Source: Sympetrum striolatum
Lineage: Eukaryota > Arthropoda > Insecta > Odonata > Libellulidae
Direction: 5' to 3'
NCBI GenBank assembly: GCA_947579665.1
Contig: OX388350.1
Location: forward strand, 26,879,393-26,943,392
Length of the DNA stretch: 64,000 nucleotides
The notes below the pieces were generated by a model. The model worked only from the letters and a program-made list of their open reading frames with translations, was not told the origin of the DNA and ran no database searches. Shown one piece after another: positions 1 to 14,000 of this stretch. Position 1 is the stretch's first letter. Every line of letters starts with the position of its first letter. Made by a program: the position numbers and the translations under genes.

Positions 1-363
1 CTTTAACGAGAGATATTATCGTACCCAATATGCAATCCTTCAATTTCTCAGAAAATACTAAATAAACTTTTGAGGTTATATGATAAATTACAATTATCAA
101 TTTCTCGGGAAAGGCTTAACGTAAATATATTTTGATTCTGAAGAATAAACATGAGTTTTCATTGTCCCCAATAAGCAACTGTTCAACCTCCCTTAGGGTA
201 CTTCTGAAAACTAATCACAAGTATCGTCGATGCACTCTGAAATTCATCATTTAATGAATCAGTGACAAATGTTCCACAAAATCAATATTACAAACATACA
301 TATTGGGCGTATAAGTTTGTTAATCAGTTTTGCGAGACTTGCACTTAAAGTTACCGTTTTTGG
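1..363. other. AT-rich non-coding sequence
   Basis: No open frame of useful length, RNA gene or repeat was recognised here. Confidence 0.6.
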
Positions 364-411
364 TTCATGTATATTTTAGTTCATGTATGCTTTAGTGCAT
401 GCATATTTTAG
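364..411. repeat. 16-bp tandem repeat, three units
   Basis: Three consecutive 16-bp units end in TTTTAG or CTTTAG (364-379, 380-395, 396-411). They differ at a few positions, for example TTCATGTATATTTTAG against TGCATGCATATTTTAG, and a partial fourth unit follows. This is a short minisatellite with no visible function. Confidence 0.7.
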
Positions 412-2774
412 TGTGTACAAGGAACTCACAAAGCTAAAATTCCATTCCAATTTAGCCGTGGGCATTCGAGACTAGTTGTCCGATTCGAAGATTTCGAATC
501 TCCGATAAGGCCTATTATGATATATGATAATATACCACAGTAATTTATTTCAAGATACAAATTTAAATTCATGTTAAATAGCTTCACATACAGTGCTCTT
601 CGGTTACATTAGTATAAACGTATCTTTAATAGAAAGAAAAACGCATGTGTTTTGAGAATGCTGGTTATGGTATAAAAGAAAATTTCCAACCGTGGTTCTA
701 ATCAAATTGGAATGGCGCCCACCGGTTAAAACAGTAACTTATTACATCACGATTATAATCAGATGCACAGAACAAAATCTAGTTTGAAATAAATACTTCA
801 AAATCTAGAGCATATAAAAAGTGGTTACGAATTAAACCCAATGAAAATAGAATGTCTCTCACTCATTTTTCCTTTAGTTGCATTGGAGTATTAATTTTTT
901 TGACGACTTACTTTTCATAAAAGTAAGTAAATATCTCAAAGTTACATAGCTTTTTCCTTAGGCAATAACTATGGAAAATTTACAAAAGAATTAGATTTGT
1001 AAGTACTTCATATATATATGTGTCGTTACTATCTGTTATGTACAGGGTATCCCAAAAATTACGTGAAAAATTGAAAAGCGAAACAAAGAAAATACTGCGT
1101 GACTGAAAATGCACTTCTTTCCGAAGAATAACGAAACAATCGGTACATTACTATCGCTTTCCATGTTTCGTTATTTCATATTTTTACTTGCCCGTCATTG
1201 TCAGGATATCCTTTATCCGTCGGAATGTAATACGAACGTGTTGGTATGCGTTTTTCTTTGGAATGGTTGGCGTCGCTGGTTTTCCAGAAAAATGTGATGA
1301 ACATCAAGGAAAGTAGCACGGCAGCGTATCACAACCATCTCGCTCCGACAGCTCATTTGTTTCGCTTGCGTATTGCGTTCCGGAAAGGGATTCCGTGGAT
1401 GCGGAGCAAGAGGGAGATGGAGTGTTTGCGACGGAAGATGGGGTGTGAAATGCGGGTTATTTCGGCGACCTTCCGCAACCGTAGAATTTTTATCCAGACC
1501 CCTCCCATCCTTCTCCCCATTGTAGTGTCATCACTCAACTCGCAAAGAAGCTTTTAGGCAAATTGCCAAGTATTCCTCTCATCTCATCCTTTTTTCGACT
1601 TAAAACCTTAAATGTAGCGAAAGTTTCTCTCCCTCCTTTGTTTGAGAGGGATTTTCGGAATGCAGCGAGATGACGCGGGAATCGAAAACACGTGGCGATG
1701 CGCCATTGGTCGATCGCTTCGCACAAAATGGCGGAAAAGGTTTAATGGGGTTCTGTTCCTCGAGCGCTCGTGTCGGTTTTCTCGTGCCCACATTGGCATC
1801 CATGCCGTGATGCGGATAAACGAGAAAGTACTTGAAAAGGGGGAAATGCTCGCGGGATGTTATGACCTTGTTTGCGAAGGGGCAAGATAATGCAGAGGAT
1901 AACAGCGGGCCGACGAAAATGGTTGCCTCGTTCTCGGAATGAAGTGGAGAGGGGGAATTGTTATCAATGTACGTCAGATGAGATGATTGGTATGAGAAGC
2001 CCAATTTTAACCACGTTCTACAATAAAAAAACTGTATTTTACCTTGATTTCGAGTGTTATAGTGTGCATACTTACAGAAGGATGTATTTATCCCGTAAAA
2101 TACAAATTTCTTTGACATTTTTTATCCTTCCTACTGCTAAAAGAACTTGGAATTGTTTTGAAACTTCTCTGGTAAAAGGAGATATTTGAATTGGTGAGAA
2201 TTATATTTTCCTTTAAAAGGAGGAACAAATGTTTCCGCATCTCAGTATTTATGAATCACAGTTGTCCAATTATGGACAACCGCCAAAATGCGGTCCTCGT
2301 AAGGATTCAAGTTGATTTACCAATCTTCCCAAAGTTTAGTTAGTGAATCTCTAGAATGTTTTATTCATAGATGGATTTCTGAATATTTGCCGAAATTTTT
2401 CAAGCCGTAGCAGTTGCTCTGCAATTTTATGTTCGCACCATATAAATAAATTATTCGGAAGTGCAAAAAATTCAATTTTTTTAAATAAGTAGTAGTAAAT
2501 TCTCGAGTAATTTACCATATTTTTTGTTTTAACTCTGGAACTATTGGTAAATACGTATTAGTGAAAAGGGTTAATTTGCTAGATGTAGGCGATAAATGTT
2601 AAGGGGTTAAGTCTGCCACCTGAAAGTTGTATTACTACATTACTAATTATAAATAAATAATAATACCCATAGAATTCAATCTGGCTTCATCCAAAAAAAG
2701 TTACTTTCTTATGTAATAAACAATTAATCTTTTTAATTTACAGTTAATCTTTTTTCACTATACACATTTAATTT
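412..2774. other. Non-coding, with a GC-richer islet at about 1240-1960
   Basis: The flanks are AT-rich. The middle 0.7 kb is GC-richer and open in several frames on both strands. None of those translations shows a recognisable domain, and overlapping frames on both strands argue for low stop density rather than a gene. A string resembling a Tc1/mariner end (ACAGGGTATCCCAAAAA) begins near 1044 but has no partner. Confidence 0.5.
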
Positions 2775-2814
2775 GTAGTAGTAATGTTAAAAGAGTTTCG
2801 ACAGCTACGGTCAT
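2775..2814 (-). mobile_element. SINE fragment, 3' part, same family as 55853-55952
   Basis: On the minus strand this reads a short body followed by a (TAC)n-like tail. On the plus strand it is (GTA)n followed by GTTAAAAGAGTTTCGACAGC and then GGTCAT. The copy at 55853-55952 has the same segment in the opposite orientation with few differences. The tRNA-like 5' part is absent, so this is a 5'-truncated copy. No target duplication was found. Confidence 0.55.
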
Positions 2815-5800
2815 CGACCATAAAGATATGTTACAGATACAGGCATTCGAACATACAGATCCCCTGTGTTAATAAAACTACTTTCTATTTTCACCGAAGA
2901 CAAATGTACTATCCATTTAGCTATCCAGAACACTCGATATATACACATGTTCAAGTATTCGTTTCCGTAATTTTGGATTTAGGTGCTAATGAATAAATAG
3001 TAATAGTCTGCCAGTGCCAGTTAGAAAATAAAATGGTGTTTGGAAAACTTAAAGAGGTAGTTTATTTGAGAAAATAAAGTTACGTGTCAAAAATTTTCAA
3101 TTTTTAAACAACAAGTAATGAAAAGAGAATGTTTTGTTTGTAGTGTACACTCGGTTCCGTTTCAAGTCAACATTTCGGAAAAAAATTTCTGGATCTCTTT
3201 TTCCGGCCAGCCTTCATGGCTTAGATAATGAATAAACAAGGACATAAATAAGACATGCATAAATTTTACACATGTGAAAGTATACTTTCTCTTGACAGTG
3301 TTTCCCTCACATCAAGTTATTGCCACTCTCAGCGAAATGCTGTCCAAGCCAAGAGAGATTGCGATATCAAAACATGGAGAACGGCCGAACGCAACAAAAA
3401 GCCTCCGTATGCAACGCAACAATAGTTTTGGCGCTATGCCACGCCTCCTTAAAATTCCTCCATAAAGTACCAACGAAAACATCTCCTTTTGAATCGGGGA
3501 GAAGGATTCTCTTCCCGAAATTTCTTTTTGGAACTCAAAACCCGCGATCTGATCTACATCTTGGACCGCAACCAAGTTCATTTGCTGCTGTTGCATCACT
3601 CTTTTCCGGGTCACCGATTGGCTTCGAATTTTATCCGCAGGCCGAGTCCACTTCTCCCCCTATTTAAGTTGTGTTCGGCCTCGCTGTCGATGATTCTTCC
3701 TTTCCCCCCTTCAAACGGCTCCACTTCCGACCTGCTCCACAGAAACTTAAGTGTGGACGCCAGATACGCTCTTTCCGGTCCTTTACTTCAGTTGGCCGCG
3801 TCATTAGCTCGGAAATCACGGAGAGAAGGCAAGCCAATGCCGAAGGAATGGCCTCTACGTTTTGTCCCTCCCAAAGAGGCCTGATTTTTCTCTCGGGAGA
3901 AGCAAACGGGTTATTAACCCATTGTGTAACCTGAAACAGTGAACAACCCCATTCCTGTTCGCGAATCCTTTTATACTAAGGGCTTTAATTAGGGGTACCA
4001 ATCTGACTAGTGGAGTCCTTTAGATTATGCACAGTGAAGTAAATGTATTATTTTCTGATTGAGGAATGTGATATTTTATGTATTTTTATAGTTTACCTTT
4101 TTAAACTATTATTTTTTCATTTTTTTCGTGATAAGCTCCCCTTCTTTATAATTTAGGCTGTTTTTTAAATAGCTCGCAAGTATAATTTGCCCGTAAATGA
4201 TAATTCTTTTTGAGAATGAAGTTTGATAGCAAAAGACAATAAAAAATCATTTATACCTTTATCTTTCACCTACTCGATTTGTTACAAAGCATTGAATTTT
4301 TTTAATTCACTTCTATGTTTCCTTCATTTCATTTAACTTCTAGCTCCAGTTATATCCACTATCCGTTCTTACCATTTTCACTTCAGTATATTTATTAAAT
4401 AGTTATAAACACCTCTCTAGGGCAGTTTTTGTTAACTTAAGTCTTTTATTACATTAATTTATACAGGGTTATTATATCTTAACATATTTTAATATTTATA
4501 AAACAATTCTGTAAAACTTTTTTGTTCATCCTCCATCAAAAAATGGCAAAAAACAAAGTACAGTTAAACTAGATAAATAGGTAAGTCTTAAAATGTTTGA
4601 CTATTTTATCTGTTACTTTTCATGTTATACAAAATATCAATGCTAATATCAGGCTTCTCACATTGTGGCTGCTTATGTTTGAATTGCCCTAGCTTTTATA
4701 ATGACGTATTTGTAGTAGGTAGTTACTTGAGCTGCAATTCATGCTAAATAAGTACCTACGTCCTTTCATAGCATTGGTAAACACTACTCAATAATTTAAA
4801 TGGAAAAGGAGGATTAAGGCCTGAGGAATAAAAAAAACATTGTCGAAAGACTCAAGTAAGTTACCGTAGTCGAGGACAAGACCTTTGCTTTCCACCCCAT
4901 TTATTCTGCTTCTTATCTCTAAAGGCAAGTCGATAGAAATGGATAGCCTATTTATTTTCCCTTACAAGGATTTATATCGGCGTACAAATTCAGCGCAGAA
5001 GTCTCTTTATCTCTTGAAAGGGGGCCCAAAGTACCGTAGCACTCTCTCTATTACAGATTGACATTGCCTCTATGATTTTCCTTTTTTATGTAACGGGGGT
5101 AAAAATGGAAATATTTGACGTGCTCTGAATTCCAGACAAGCTTTAAGCGTAGGTCAAACACAAATCTTATTGATTCCGCGCAAAGGGAAGCTCTCGGTTG
5201 ACAGAGGAAAATATTTTTTTTTTTAATGCTTAGGTAGCGATTCGCCTCCTGCAAAAACATCAGAAGAGGAAATAAATAACACGTGAGCCCTTCTGCCAGG
5301 CATTTTATACTGGAAGAATACAGTGGACAGGTGCGTTCACGTCACGCCATCTTTTTCTATTTATATTGTTCCACTTTGCTCGTTGGAATTTTACAGGTGA
5401 AGTTTTTCCATCTGCATTTACTATCCTAATAATCACTTATTTATTTCTCTCAATTTCATCTACTTCTGTGGGCACAAAATCGTTTTTACCAATGTCGAAT
5501 TCTATGGAAAATTTTAGTTGTTATTCTATTTATGAAAAGTAGATTGAATTGACCACTGCACTGTGAAATATTTCAGAATGCCTTCTCTAAACTAAACTAG
5601 GGCAATGATATAACACAGATTTCTTTGATAAATGAAATAAATGCAACGAAAAAGCAATTTGTAGAAAGCATTACCCTAATATCTATTTTTTAGTTATATT
5701 ACATCATACTTATCAGAAAGCCCCCAAAAGCAAACATGTGATGTTACGTAACATAATGTATGTAATGCAAGAGTATGATGCTTAAAATATTACTGCATCA

Positions 5801-8116
5801 AATTGTTCATGATCTAGTATTATAGAAACTTAATAGATCATAAAAGTGGCACAGCATTGAAAATAATGATGTCAATGTTAACAAGATATCTGGAGTAAGT
5901 CTTTAAGTAAGTCAAGTTTACTCAGAAACAGTAAGGATAAATGAAATTAAAATAGGTGTATAAAAATACAGATAGTATGGCAAATATCTGTGTGCAGTTC
6001 TATCTATTAAATCATTTATTACAGATAGGTTACTCATTGAAACGATCTTTTGATCTATCAAAATACTCCTTCACGAATTGAGTTATGGTGTTGTGTTTCA
6101 ATGCTCGTTAGCCTCAATTTATCATAATTTCATTTTTAGCATTAAGATTTAAGCACTGTAACCTCTCAAAGATTAAATTATTCTGAAAATCGCTTGGATA
6201 TAAAGGAAGGGATCCATTTTATCCTAATTTCCTCAGACTCCGCGAAAAAAGGAAAAGTTCCCGTAATTAATCACATTTGACATTTTCCCTTCCCTTGTTA
6301 AAGTTGAACTTGAATTTCTAAAGGTCGCTACCGGTGCTAGCAGAAAATAAAGCCTTCAGCAGTCCCATTAGGCGATATCGAGCCTTCAGAAGCAAGCGCG
6401 CTGCACGTCGACCAACTTCATGAAATTCCTGGCTCGGCCGCTGCAAGCGCATAAAGATAAATAGCCCTCAATGGGACCCGATATTTGACTTGGAATGCAG
6501 ACGCAACGGCTGAGTATCTATTTAGACGAATGGCCCGAAATTGGGTCAAAAGAATTACGTTGGTTAATCATGAAAATGTGTTTTTGGCCGGCCTTTATTC
6601 CACGAGTCGGAAATATATTCTCTATGGAGAAGCGCCTGCAGCGCTCCGTTGATAATGTTTTTTCTCCGTAGCCGTGCCATGCATTTTCAAAGCTATCCTG
6701 TTCTGAACGCAGTTTTGATTTGTGTTCTTCCCCACCAGATGCCAATAGCAGCAATGACCATATCTTACGCTATAGAGCTGGGGGTAGTCATTGCTAGAAC
6801 ATCCCTCATTGGGACAAGTCGATATATATGGTCACCGCGCTACACATAGCTTGGATAGATAACTCGTTTTATTAAATTTGCCTTATAAAAATATTCTAAA
6901 ATGCATTAAATTCCAGCCTATCAGGTTATACTTCATGGTACAGAATCTCTGTATATTAAAAGTTCATTGCTACTAATCCTTTAAACGATAGGAAGTATTC
7001 AACTAATTAATTACAAGTTAAAAAAGGTTAAAGTTCAAGCTAAAAGCCCATAATGCTCAGTTCATACAATAAATAACTACATACACAGTAGATATATAAT
7101 GAATACATTTTTAGTAACTATCTGTATGTAAGTGCATCCAGCTTAATATTCAAAATAATCACGTAATCTCTAATTCACTTTTGTTAATAACAATAAGTAG
7201 TTAATTGTAGATAGATGTAGCTGGAGATCAGTGAAAATAACAATTTCATATAATATGCAATAAGAAAAGGAAGGGTTGAGAAACGTATGGGGAAAGAATA
7301 ATTAATCAAAAGGTCATAGTATGGCATTAAGTATTGGTTCACTGACGTTTAAATTCTAAATCGAGAATCAAAATCTGATAATTGAAAAAAATCAATTAAA
7401 CAATAAATAAATATTCACTAATCATCACATCCTTAATTGAATTTGATAAAACAATTAAAGGGAAGCTCAGACTGAGCCAGAGCCACTCCTCATATTAAAA
7501 AACACGCTGAAGTGCTACCGCAAATTCGCAGATTGGAGTTGCATAAAAAATTTAGCTGCCCTTGACGCGTACAATTTTTTGTATACACAAGAGACATGAC
7601 ATTTCACGTGAAAAGTTGCAGATGATGAATACGACACATGTCATAGTGCTCTTTTCGTTGGTATCAGACGCAGTAGAATCTCACAAAGCAAGATATTTCC
7701 TGAAAAGAAGCTCGGATATTTTAAGAGAAAGGACAAAGGCTTCCAAGCACTTTATGGGCCGTTCTGAAGGAAAGATTTCTATTAGAGAGATTGATTTCCA
7801 ATGTGCTACGATATCCCAGCAGCGATAAAATATTGCGACATCGTGCGAAGGAAGGATAATGACTATTATTTTCTTTCACTGCAGTAGATCTATAAAATAA
7901 GGTAGTAAATTTAGAATTTTCCGTGAGTATTCACCTCAAAATAACACCATTGACGCTTAAATGTCATTAAAATAATTTTGGATTGCTTTGGTTGTGTGTA
8001 ATCTAAAATTTGTGAAGTAATTGTAGAAACCTCGCAAACCTTTTCAACAATATTTTCAGCTCTTTCACCTGTAAGAAAGAAAACTGTAAATGGCTGCTAA
8101 AGTATCCTAGGTTTAT
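2815..8116. other. AT-rich non-coding sequence with two GC-richer islets
   Basis: Islets at about 3290-3930 and 6320-6850 are GC-richer and hold short overlapping open frames on both strands without recognisable domains. The rest is AT-rich with many stops. No RNA gene, tandem array or inverted repeat longer than about 15 bp was noticed. Confidence 0.45.
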
Positions 8117-8315
8117 GGGATCTCCAATAGCCATCTTTGTCATCGCTTCGCACCGCGTTGTTGCCGGTTTGAGCAAATAACGGAATGCCCTGATAACTGA
8201 CCTTCTAATTAAAAAACTCTCTTAGAAGGCAAGTAATCCAAGCCTTTCCGTTTTTTCCGAAAACAGGCACCAACGCGGTGCGGAGCGCTGACTGAGACGG
8301 CTATCGGAGATTTTT
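8117..8315. mobile_element. Foldback/MITE-like element with long imperfect inverted repeats
   Basis: The left arm starts GGGATCTCCAATAGCC at 8117 and contains GCACCGCGTTG. The right arm ends CGGCTATCGGAGATTTTT at 8315 and contains CAACGCGGTGC. Each arm is about 75-90 bp with scattered mismatches around an AT-rich centre. There is no coding capacity, and no clear target duplication was seen. It is probably an old non-autonomous DNA transposon or a large hairpin repeat; the superfamily is unknown. Confidence 0.6.
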
Positions 8316-10466
8316 CAATCTCATTCACCTGTTTGTCCGAAAATTCATCAGCCTAAACTTTTTATAAAATTTTTCCTTTAACGCAAATATTCTCTTATTT
8401 GTAAAAAAAACTTCGCAAAGAGAAAAAATCGACAAGGATAAGGATGGTTTAACATTATCTGAAAATTAGGAGTTTTAAGCGGTGAAAACGGTAGAAAATA
8501 TAAACTGCTCAACGTTATGAGTGTTCATCATCGATTTTTATCGAAGGTCAAGGAAACTTTTCATTTAAGAAATCGGAAAAGTTATCGAGCGGAGAAGTTT
8601 GGAGTGTTCCGATTCCAAAGCTGCGCAAATCCTTCCATAAAGCGCTTGATTAAATTTCTATCGGAGATCGAGGAGGAAATTTTACCTTTGGGATTCAATC
8701 AAGCTTTGCTCTAAAACGTAACTATTATAATTTCAATGTGATCTGAACGCGGAATTTCGTGCTTTTCTCCGTTGGTTTAGGAAGCGATTTCCCGGAACTT
8801 TTAAGTTTTCGAGACGTCACTTTATAATGCAAAGGTTATTGCAAATGAAATGTGACTAACGTCCTCAAGTGTGTATTATCTGGAATTATTACATGACATT
8901 TTTTCTAAATAGTTGCTGTAGTTTGCGCGTGTAAAACTGTAATCTCTTTATCGTTTTCAATTTTCATAGGAATGTGAGTTAAGCTTAAAGATTAGGCGCT
9001 GGAATTAAGTTGGAAGTTATCTTTCAATGCAAATTGCTTCAGTTAGTTGCGATACCAAAATAAATTACTTCTTCTGGGAGTTTTCAAGCTAATGCACAAA
9101 TCATGTAATCAGTTCACAGCTTCAAATGACAGTTATATTTTATGACAAAGGTTTGGGTCTCTTAACTTTTCTTGGGTTATTGAGAAAATCGTTGATTTTT
9201 CCTCCTAGCAGCTGGCATCGGCATATTTCTTACCGATCCATGCCGAACTCCCTGTTACTCAATTTATTATTGCAATTCGCTAAATGAAGTTTTATGTTAT
9301 CCTTTGTCTTGAAATGAAACAACAATAATATATTACACTATGCAAACTTTATCGGGGACCTCTACTGTTTACCCTTTCTATTTCCAACATTTTTTCATTA
9401 TTAATTCACTATATAAAAATGAAATTTCTAAATGCGGCCATTTTTATAAAACAACAATAATCGTGTAATATTTACCTAATGAATCTGAAATATTTTCTTT
9501 TATATCCTCTATCTCCTAATCGAAAAGAATATATGTAGACTTGTAAGAAAAACGCTGTAAATTAAATTAAATTTAAATCTTATTCGTTTCAATGGAGTAA
9601 TTTCGTTTGCCTTCCGAGATGGTCTTTCGTATCTCCTCCATGTCCTACCCCAGAGCAAAGTCACAGAAAATGCTCGTCCCTGAATCTTATGCCGCAGGCG
9701 ATACACATTTCCATGCTCAATTCAATACGAAAGAGCCACCGACGCCTGAATCTTATGCAGCCGCTGATACAAACTTCAAATTCAAAAGTGTATGAATGGA
9801 TGGTGCCGACTTTCAACGAGGCCCTGAAAAGGCAGGGTTTGGATATCGCATGTTTACTGAGGTTTTCGGATATCTTCTGCGTGGAATTATTCTAGCAAAT
9901 ATAAAGTTAGAGACTATAGATAGGAACTAGGAAAAGAATGTTTCTTTACAGAGGTACGTGGAGTATTTCTATTGAATGAGTACGTGAATAATATCAATTT
10001 TTCGAAACAGTTTTATGAAGACACAATACTGATGTATATTGTTTGTCTGATTCTTACTCAATTCTTATTTTTTATGTCTTAAAAATTAGAAATTGTTAGT
10101 AAGCAGAATTAAACATAATTTGAAGGTGAATTTAACATTTTCGATTTAGCTCTGCATTAAAATAAATTAGGTATATCATATCATTTAAATATTCTTTAAA
10201 TATTTATTTTAATGCTCTTACTTAAAATGAAATTGAGTTTTTCCCCTCGTTTACTTATTTTATTTTTTAAGAAACAATAAATCGAGAATATCAATGGAAT
10301 CTAGTATTATAACAATTGCATTGTGTGGTCTATGAACCTTTTAGCATACCAATTTGTGAATATTCATTGTAAAAATAATTTTTGATTCGATGTCTTATTT
10401 CATTGACAGGATCTAAGTGCCATCGTATCCGATGAACTATAAATATACGCTCTATTTGAATACGAA
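8316..10466. other. AT-rich non-coding sequence
   Basis: An open frame at 8517-8714 encodes a basic 65-residue peptide with no recognisable domain. An imperfect local duplication at about 9679-9775 carries CTGAATCTTATGC twice, each followed by a GATACA string. Nothing else was identified. Confidence 0.45.
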
Positions 10467-11011
10467 TTTATATATTCAACGTACTAATTTCGTTTCAATG
10501 AGTTAAGTGACACTTCCTTTATTATTTTTTGAAAATAGAACAGAAAATAATTAATATTCCCCAATCGTAAGGAAAATTCGAGGATTAGGGTGCGAACAAA
10601 TTCAGATAAATTTTTCTCAGCCTACAAAATTTACGTGGAGGCATTTATATTTTCAGCGTCCCAGTTTCGTTTCAATTCATACTTAAATAACCCTTCCTTA
10701 GCTTTTCTTTTTGAAATTAGAACAGAAAATAATTAATATTCTATAATCGTAAGGGAAAAATCGAGGATTAGGGTGCGAACAAATTCCGATAATTTTTTCT
10801 CACCCTACAAAATTTACGTGGAGGCATATATATTTTCATCGTCCCATTTTCGTTTCAATTCATACTTAAATAACCCTTCCTTATCTATTCTTTTTCAAAT
10901 TAGAACAGGGAATAATTAATATTCTATAATCGTAAGGGAAAAATCGAGGATTAGGGTGCGAACAAATTCCGATAATTTTTTCTCGCCCTGCAAAATTTAC
11001 GTGAAGGCATT
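10467..11011. repeat. Tandem repeat, about 182-bp unit, three copies
   Basis: CGAGGATTAGGGTGCGAACA recurs at 10579, 10762 and 10944, giving periods of 183 and 182 bp. Other shared blocks are CAAAATTTACGTGGAGGCAT, TTCGTTTCAATTCATAC and ACAGAAAATAATTAATATTC. The first copy is the most divergent on its left side and the third ends near 11011. Units 2 and 3 are very similar. The length is close to a nucleosome repeat, as in many arthropod satellites, but three copies are too few to call this a satellite array. Confidence 0.85.
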
Positions 11012-14000
11012 TAGGGCGGCTTTCAGGTCTGACCCTTGGCCATTAGAGCGGCCTCGGGATCGTTACCTCCTCGGGAAATAATTAATGCGGCAGAATAGGT
11101 AGCGAAGTTATGCCGCTAATTGATGCAACCCATTCTTGTATCAGGGCTGTCACCTCACTTCGGTTAGTCGGCCATTTCTTAACCTCTCCGTCGTTAGGAT
11201 GCCATTCCGTGCGTGAACTCAGACGTCATTCCGTTTTCAACGAGAGCGAAACTCGGCGCATCTCGGATCTTATGACGCATTTATGCACACCTGGCGCTCG
11301 GATATCTCCGGACTGCGGTTGGAAACGCCAAGGTCGCGCCGTAAGAGGCGCCTCCGCAATGCAAATATTCAGGCATATTCATAAAAGGAGGGAATTCCGA
11401 GCGGTTCGTTAACTAACTGCGTCTGTTCCATCTCGAAAGCGTGAATGTATTCCACGTGAAAAGGGGACGACACTCAAAGGATAATTTTTCTTACGTACGG
11501 AATGATTTAACGAAATACAGTGCTTTGGTCTGTGAATCTATGTTAGAAGCAAGGTAAATTCACTCCTTTTTGGCTGAGAAAGATTTTTTTCCAGCTTTTC
11601 GAATTCGATTAAAAATACTGATTCAGCTTGCGAGTTTTTTGTAGGATGTGTACCCGTAAACATATTATTATTGGATTTAACTATTAGATAAAATCCAGGT
11701 TAAAGTGCAAAACTGTCATATTATTTACTAATATATAATATAGTAATGTCATTTTACTTCAAACTTTTCGTTTAGGACACTTAGATATTATTATTAAGGA
11801 TATGGATCAATATCCTAAATAATATATAAATAATCCGCAATAGTACATCAAGGTGTCATATCAACTCTCACACAGTAAGCAGCAATTATAATTAAGATAA
11901 TCCTTCTATATAATCACACACTTCCAATCATCAACCTTTTATAGTAGTGCAAAATATTGATAATAATTAACATTTATTTTAAAAGAATTTAGGCATTCTC
12001 AAGTTAATTGCTTAAAGTAAAATATTTTACATTATTTTCAAATAAATCCGTCTTATTTATCTTAAAATTAGTTCTATTTTCTGGGAAGAAACTGAGGATT
12101 TATTTGGTAAGCCATCCAGTCAACTGTTGTTCTATTTAAGAAAGAAAATTTGCATAAGATGATTAATAATTGATGTGAAATATATTTTCTGTGAATAACT
12201 TTGGAAAAATCAAATTTAAGTAGCTACTGCCAATTCTTACTTAGTTGCATAAGAATGAAAATAATTGTGTCCTTGTGAAAAGATAAGTAAACTTGCGTTG
12301 AAAATGAAAAGTAGCTTCGTTAACCGAAGTACCTTGGCACTGAAATTTCAGAGGTCAAAAGTGAAACTTAGTATCTCATGGTAGAACTGCTTTTACAGTC
12401 ATGGTAGAATACAGTAGGGTTACTTCTATATAACTCAAACGTCGGAAAAATATTTTTGAATTTTTTCATGAAATCCCGTCCCAACAAAAAATATCACACC
12501 CTTCTCCGCTGCGATTCGTGGGAATTTGTTTGTAGAGTTGCATCCATTCATATTTCACACGGAGAAGGTTTATTGTGCATCATTTTTCAGTCTGCACGCG
12601 TCCTCTGGACAATTCAGGGTCAAGCGATATCACATTCGGATCCCGCAACCGCGTCTGCTCTCTGTGAAATGCAGTCCGGCCGAAGTTTAGGACTATCCGC
12701 TGTAATCTCCATAAGCAGATTCCACGATACATATGGAGAATGCGTCGTAAAATCTTTGAACTTTTCCGCGTGAATCCTGAGTTCTGTTTTATTTGGATTC
12801 AGCGCGATCTGAAGATGATTCTATAAATCTCTTCCTAACTCCTCTTCGATAAAAGTATTAACTGTGTTGAAATAATATCATAAAAATTGGGTATTTTTAA
12901 GGATCAACACGATTATGATTATAGTTTTAAAACTAAGTAAAGTTCTCTGATTTAAAGCTGGATAACAGCTCGTTGTGCCATATTTGACTTGTATTAAGGC
13001 GTAATTCGTTTTCAAAAAACACTTTGCCTTTATAGTTATTATAAGCACGAACTTAGAAAGTAAGATAAGATTATAAGATATGAGTAGGTAATATTTCAAG
13101 CCAATGACATCTGGTGTTAATTTTTAACTTTACCACTGGAGATACTAATATGCCATTAATAACATATGTCACAGACACTTGTACACATTAATTTATTAGT
13201 GGCTGAAATATATTCCTACCATTAGGTAACATTTAAGCTTTCACGTCCCTCTGCGTCCACCTTATAAAAAGCATTAATATTTCATGTGAAATGAACAGAG
13301 AAATAAATGGTGACTCCATCCATGAACGAGAAAGTTCTTTTTCGTGTCGAAACAGAAAGAAGTACTTCCAGCTTGAGACATGTCCGAGAAAGGTTATGAG
13401 TATGTGCGTGGAATATACCTTCATTTCATTTAAAACCCAGCCGTCCAGGAAAAGTCCGGAATTTGGAAAATTTCTCTCTGAAGAACGTACGAACGTCTCA
13501 TAAAAAGAGACGATATGCCCAACTTTTTAAACGCATCGCTGAGAGCGTCTCTGCGTTTTTTCTAACTTTTATATTCATAATAAACGAGCGAGAGGAAATG
13601 TACGTATTTCGGGACTGGGGTATGCTGAGATGCGCTACCACCGTATACCGATTTCTCACCACTCATTCTGTCATAACTCCGTCTACGAGCGACCGCAGCG
13701 AAAACAGGCATCCTTGACATTGCGGAAGCAAGCAAAAAAAGGGCGTCTAAATATACGGGGAAAATGCCCCGCAAAAGAGAGAAGGAAGACCGATTTAATC
13801 GTCAAATGGAATTTTTGATTTTCTTCCCCGTAATTCCGTCGAGCTTCAAACGAGTTATTTTTCATCCCCTCCTCTCCTTCGCCTCTAAGATGCCATTCCT
13901 GGAAGAGGGATGTTCTTTTGAGTGAGCGGTTTTCTTGCTTTGCAAAAAACGTTTCCCCGGCTGTAATATTTCAAAGCTATCCAGTTCCCTTAGAAGTTTA

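Noticed and set aside
1043..1065. Tc1/mariner-like end string ACAGGGTATCCCAAAAA
   Set aside because: No matching inverted end or TA duplication was found within reach, so it cannot be called an element.
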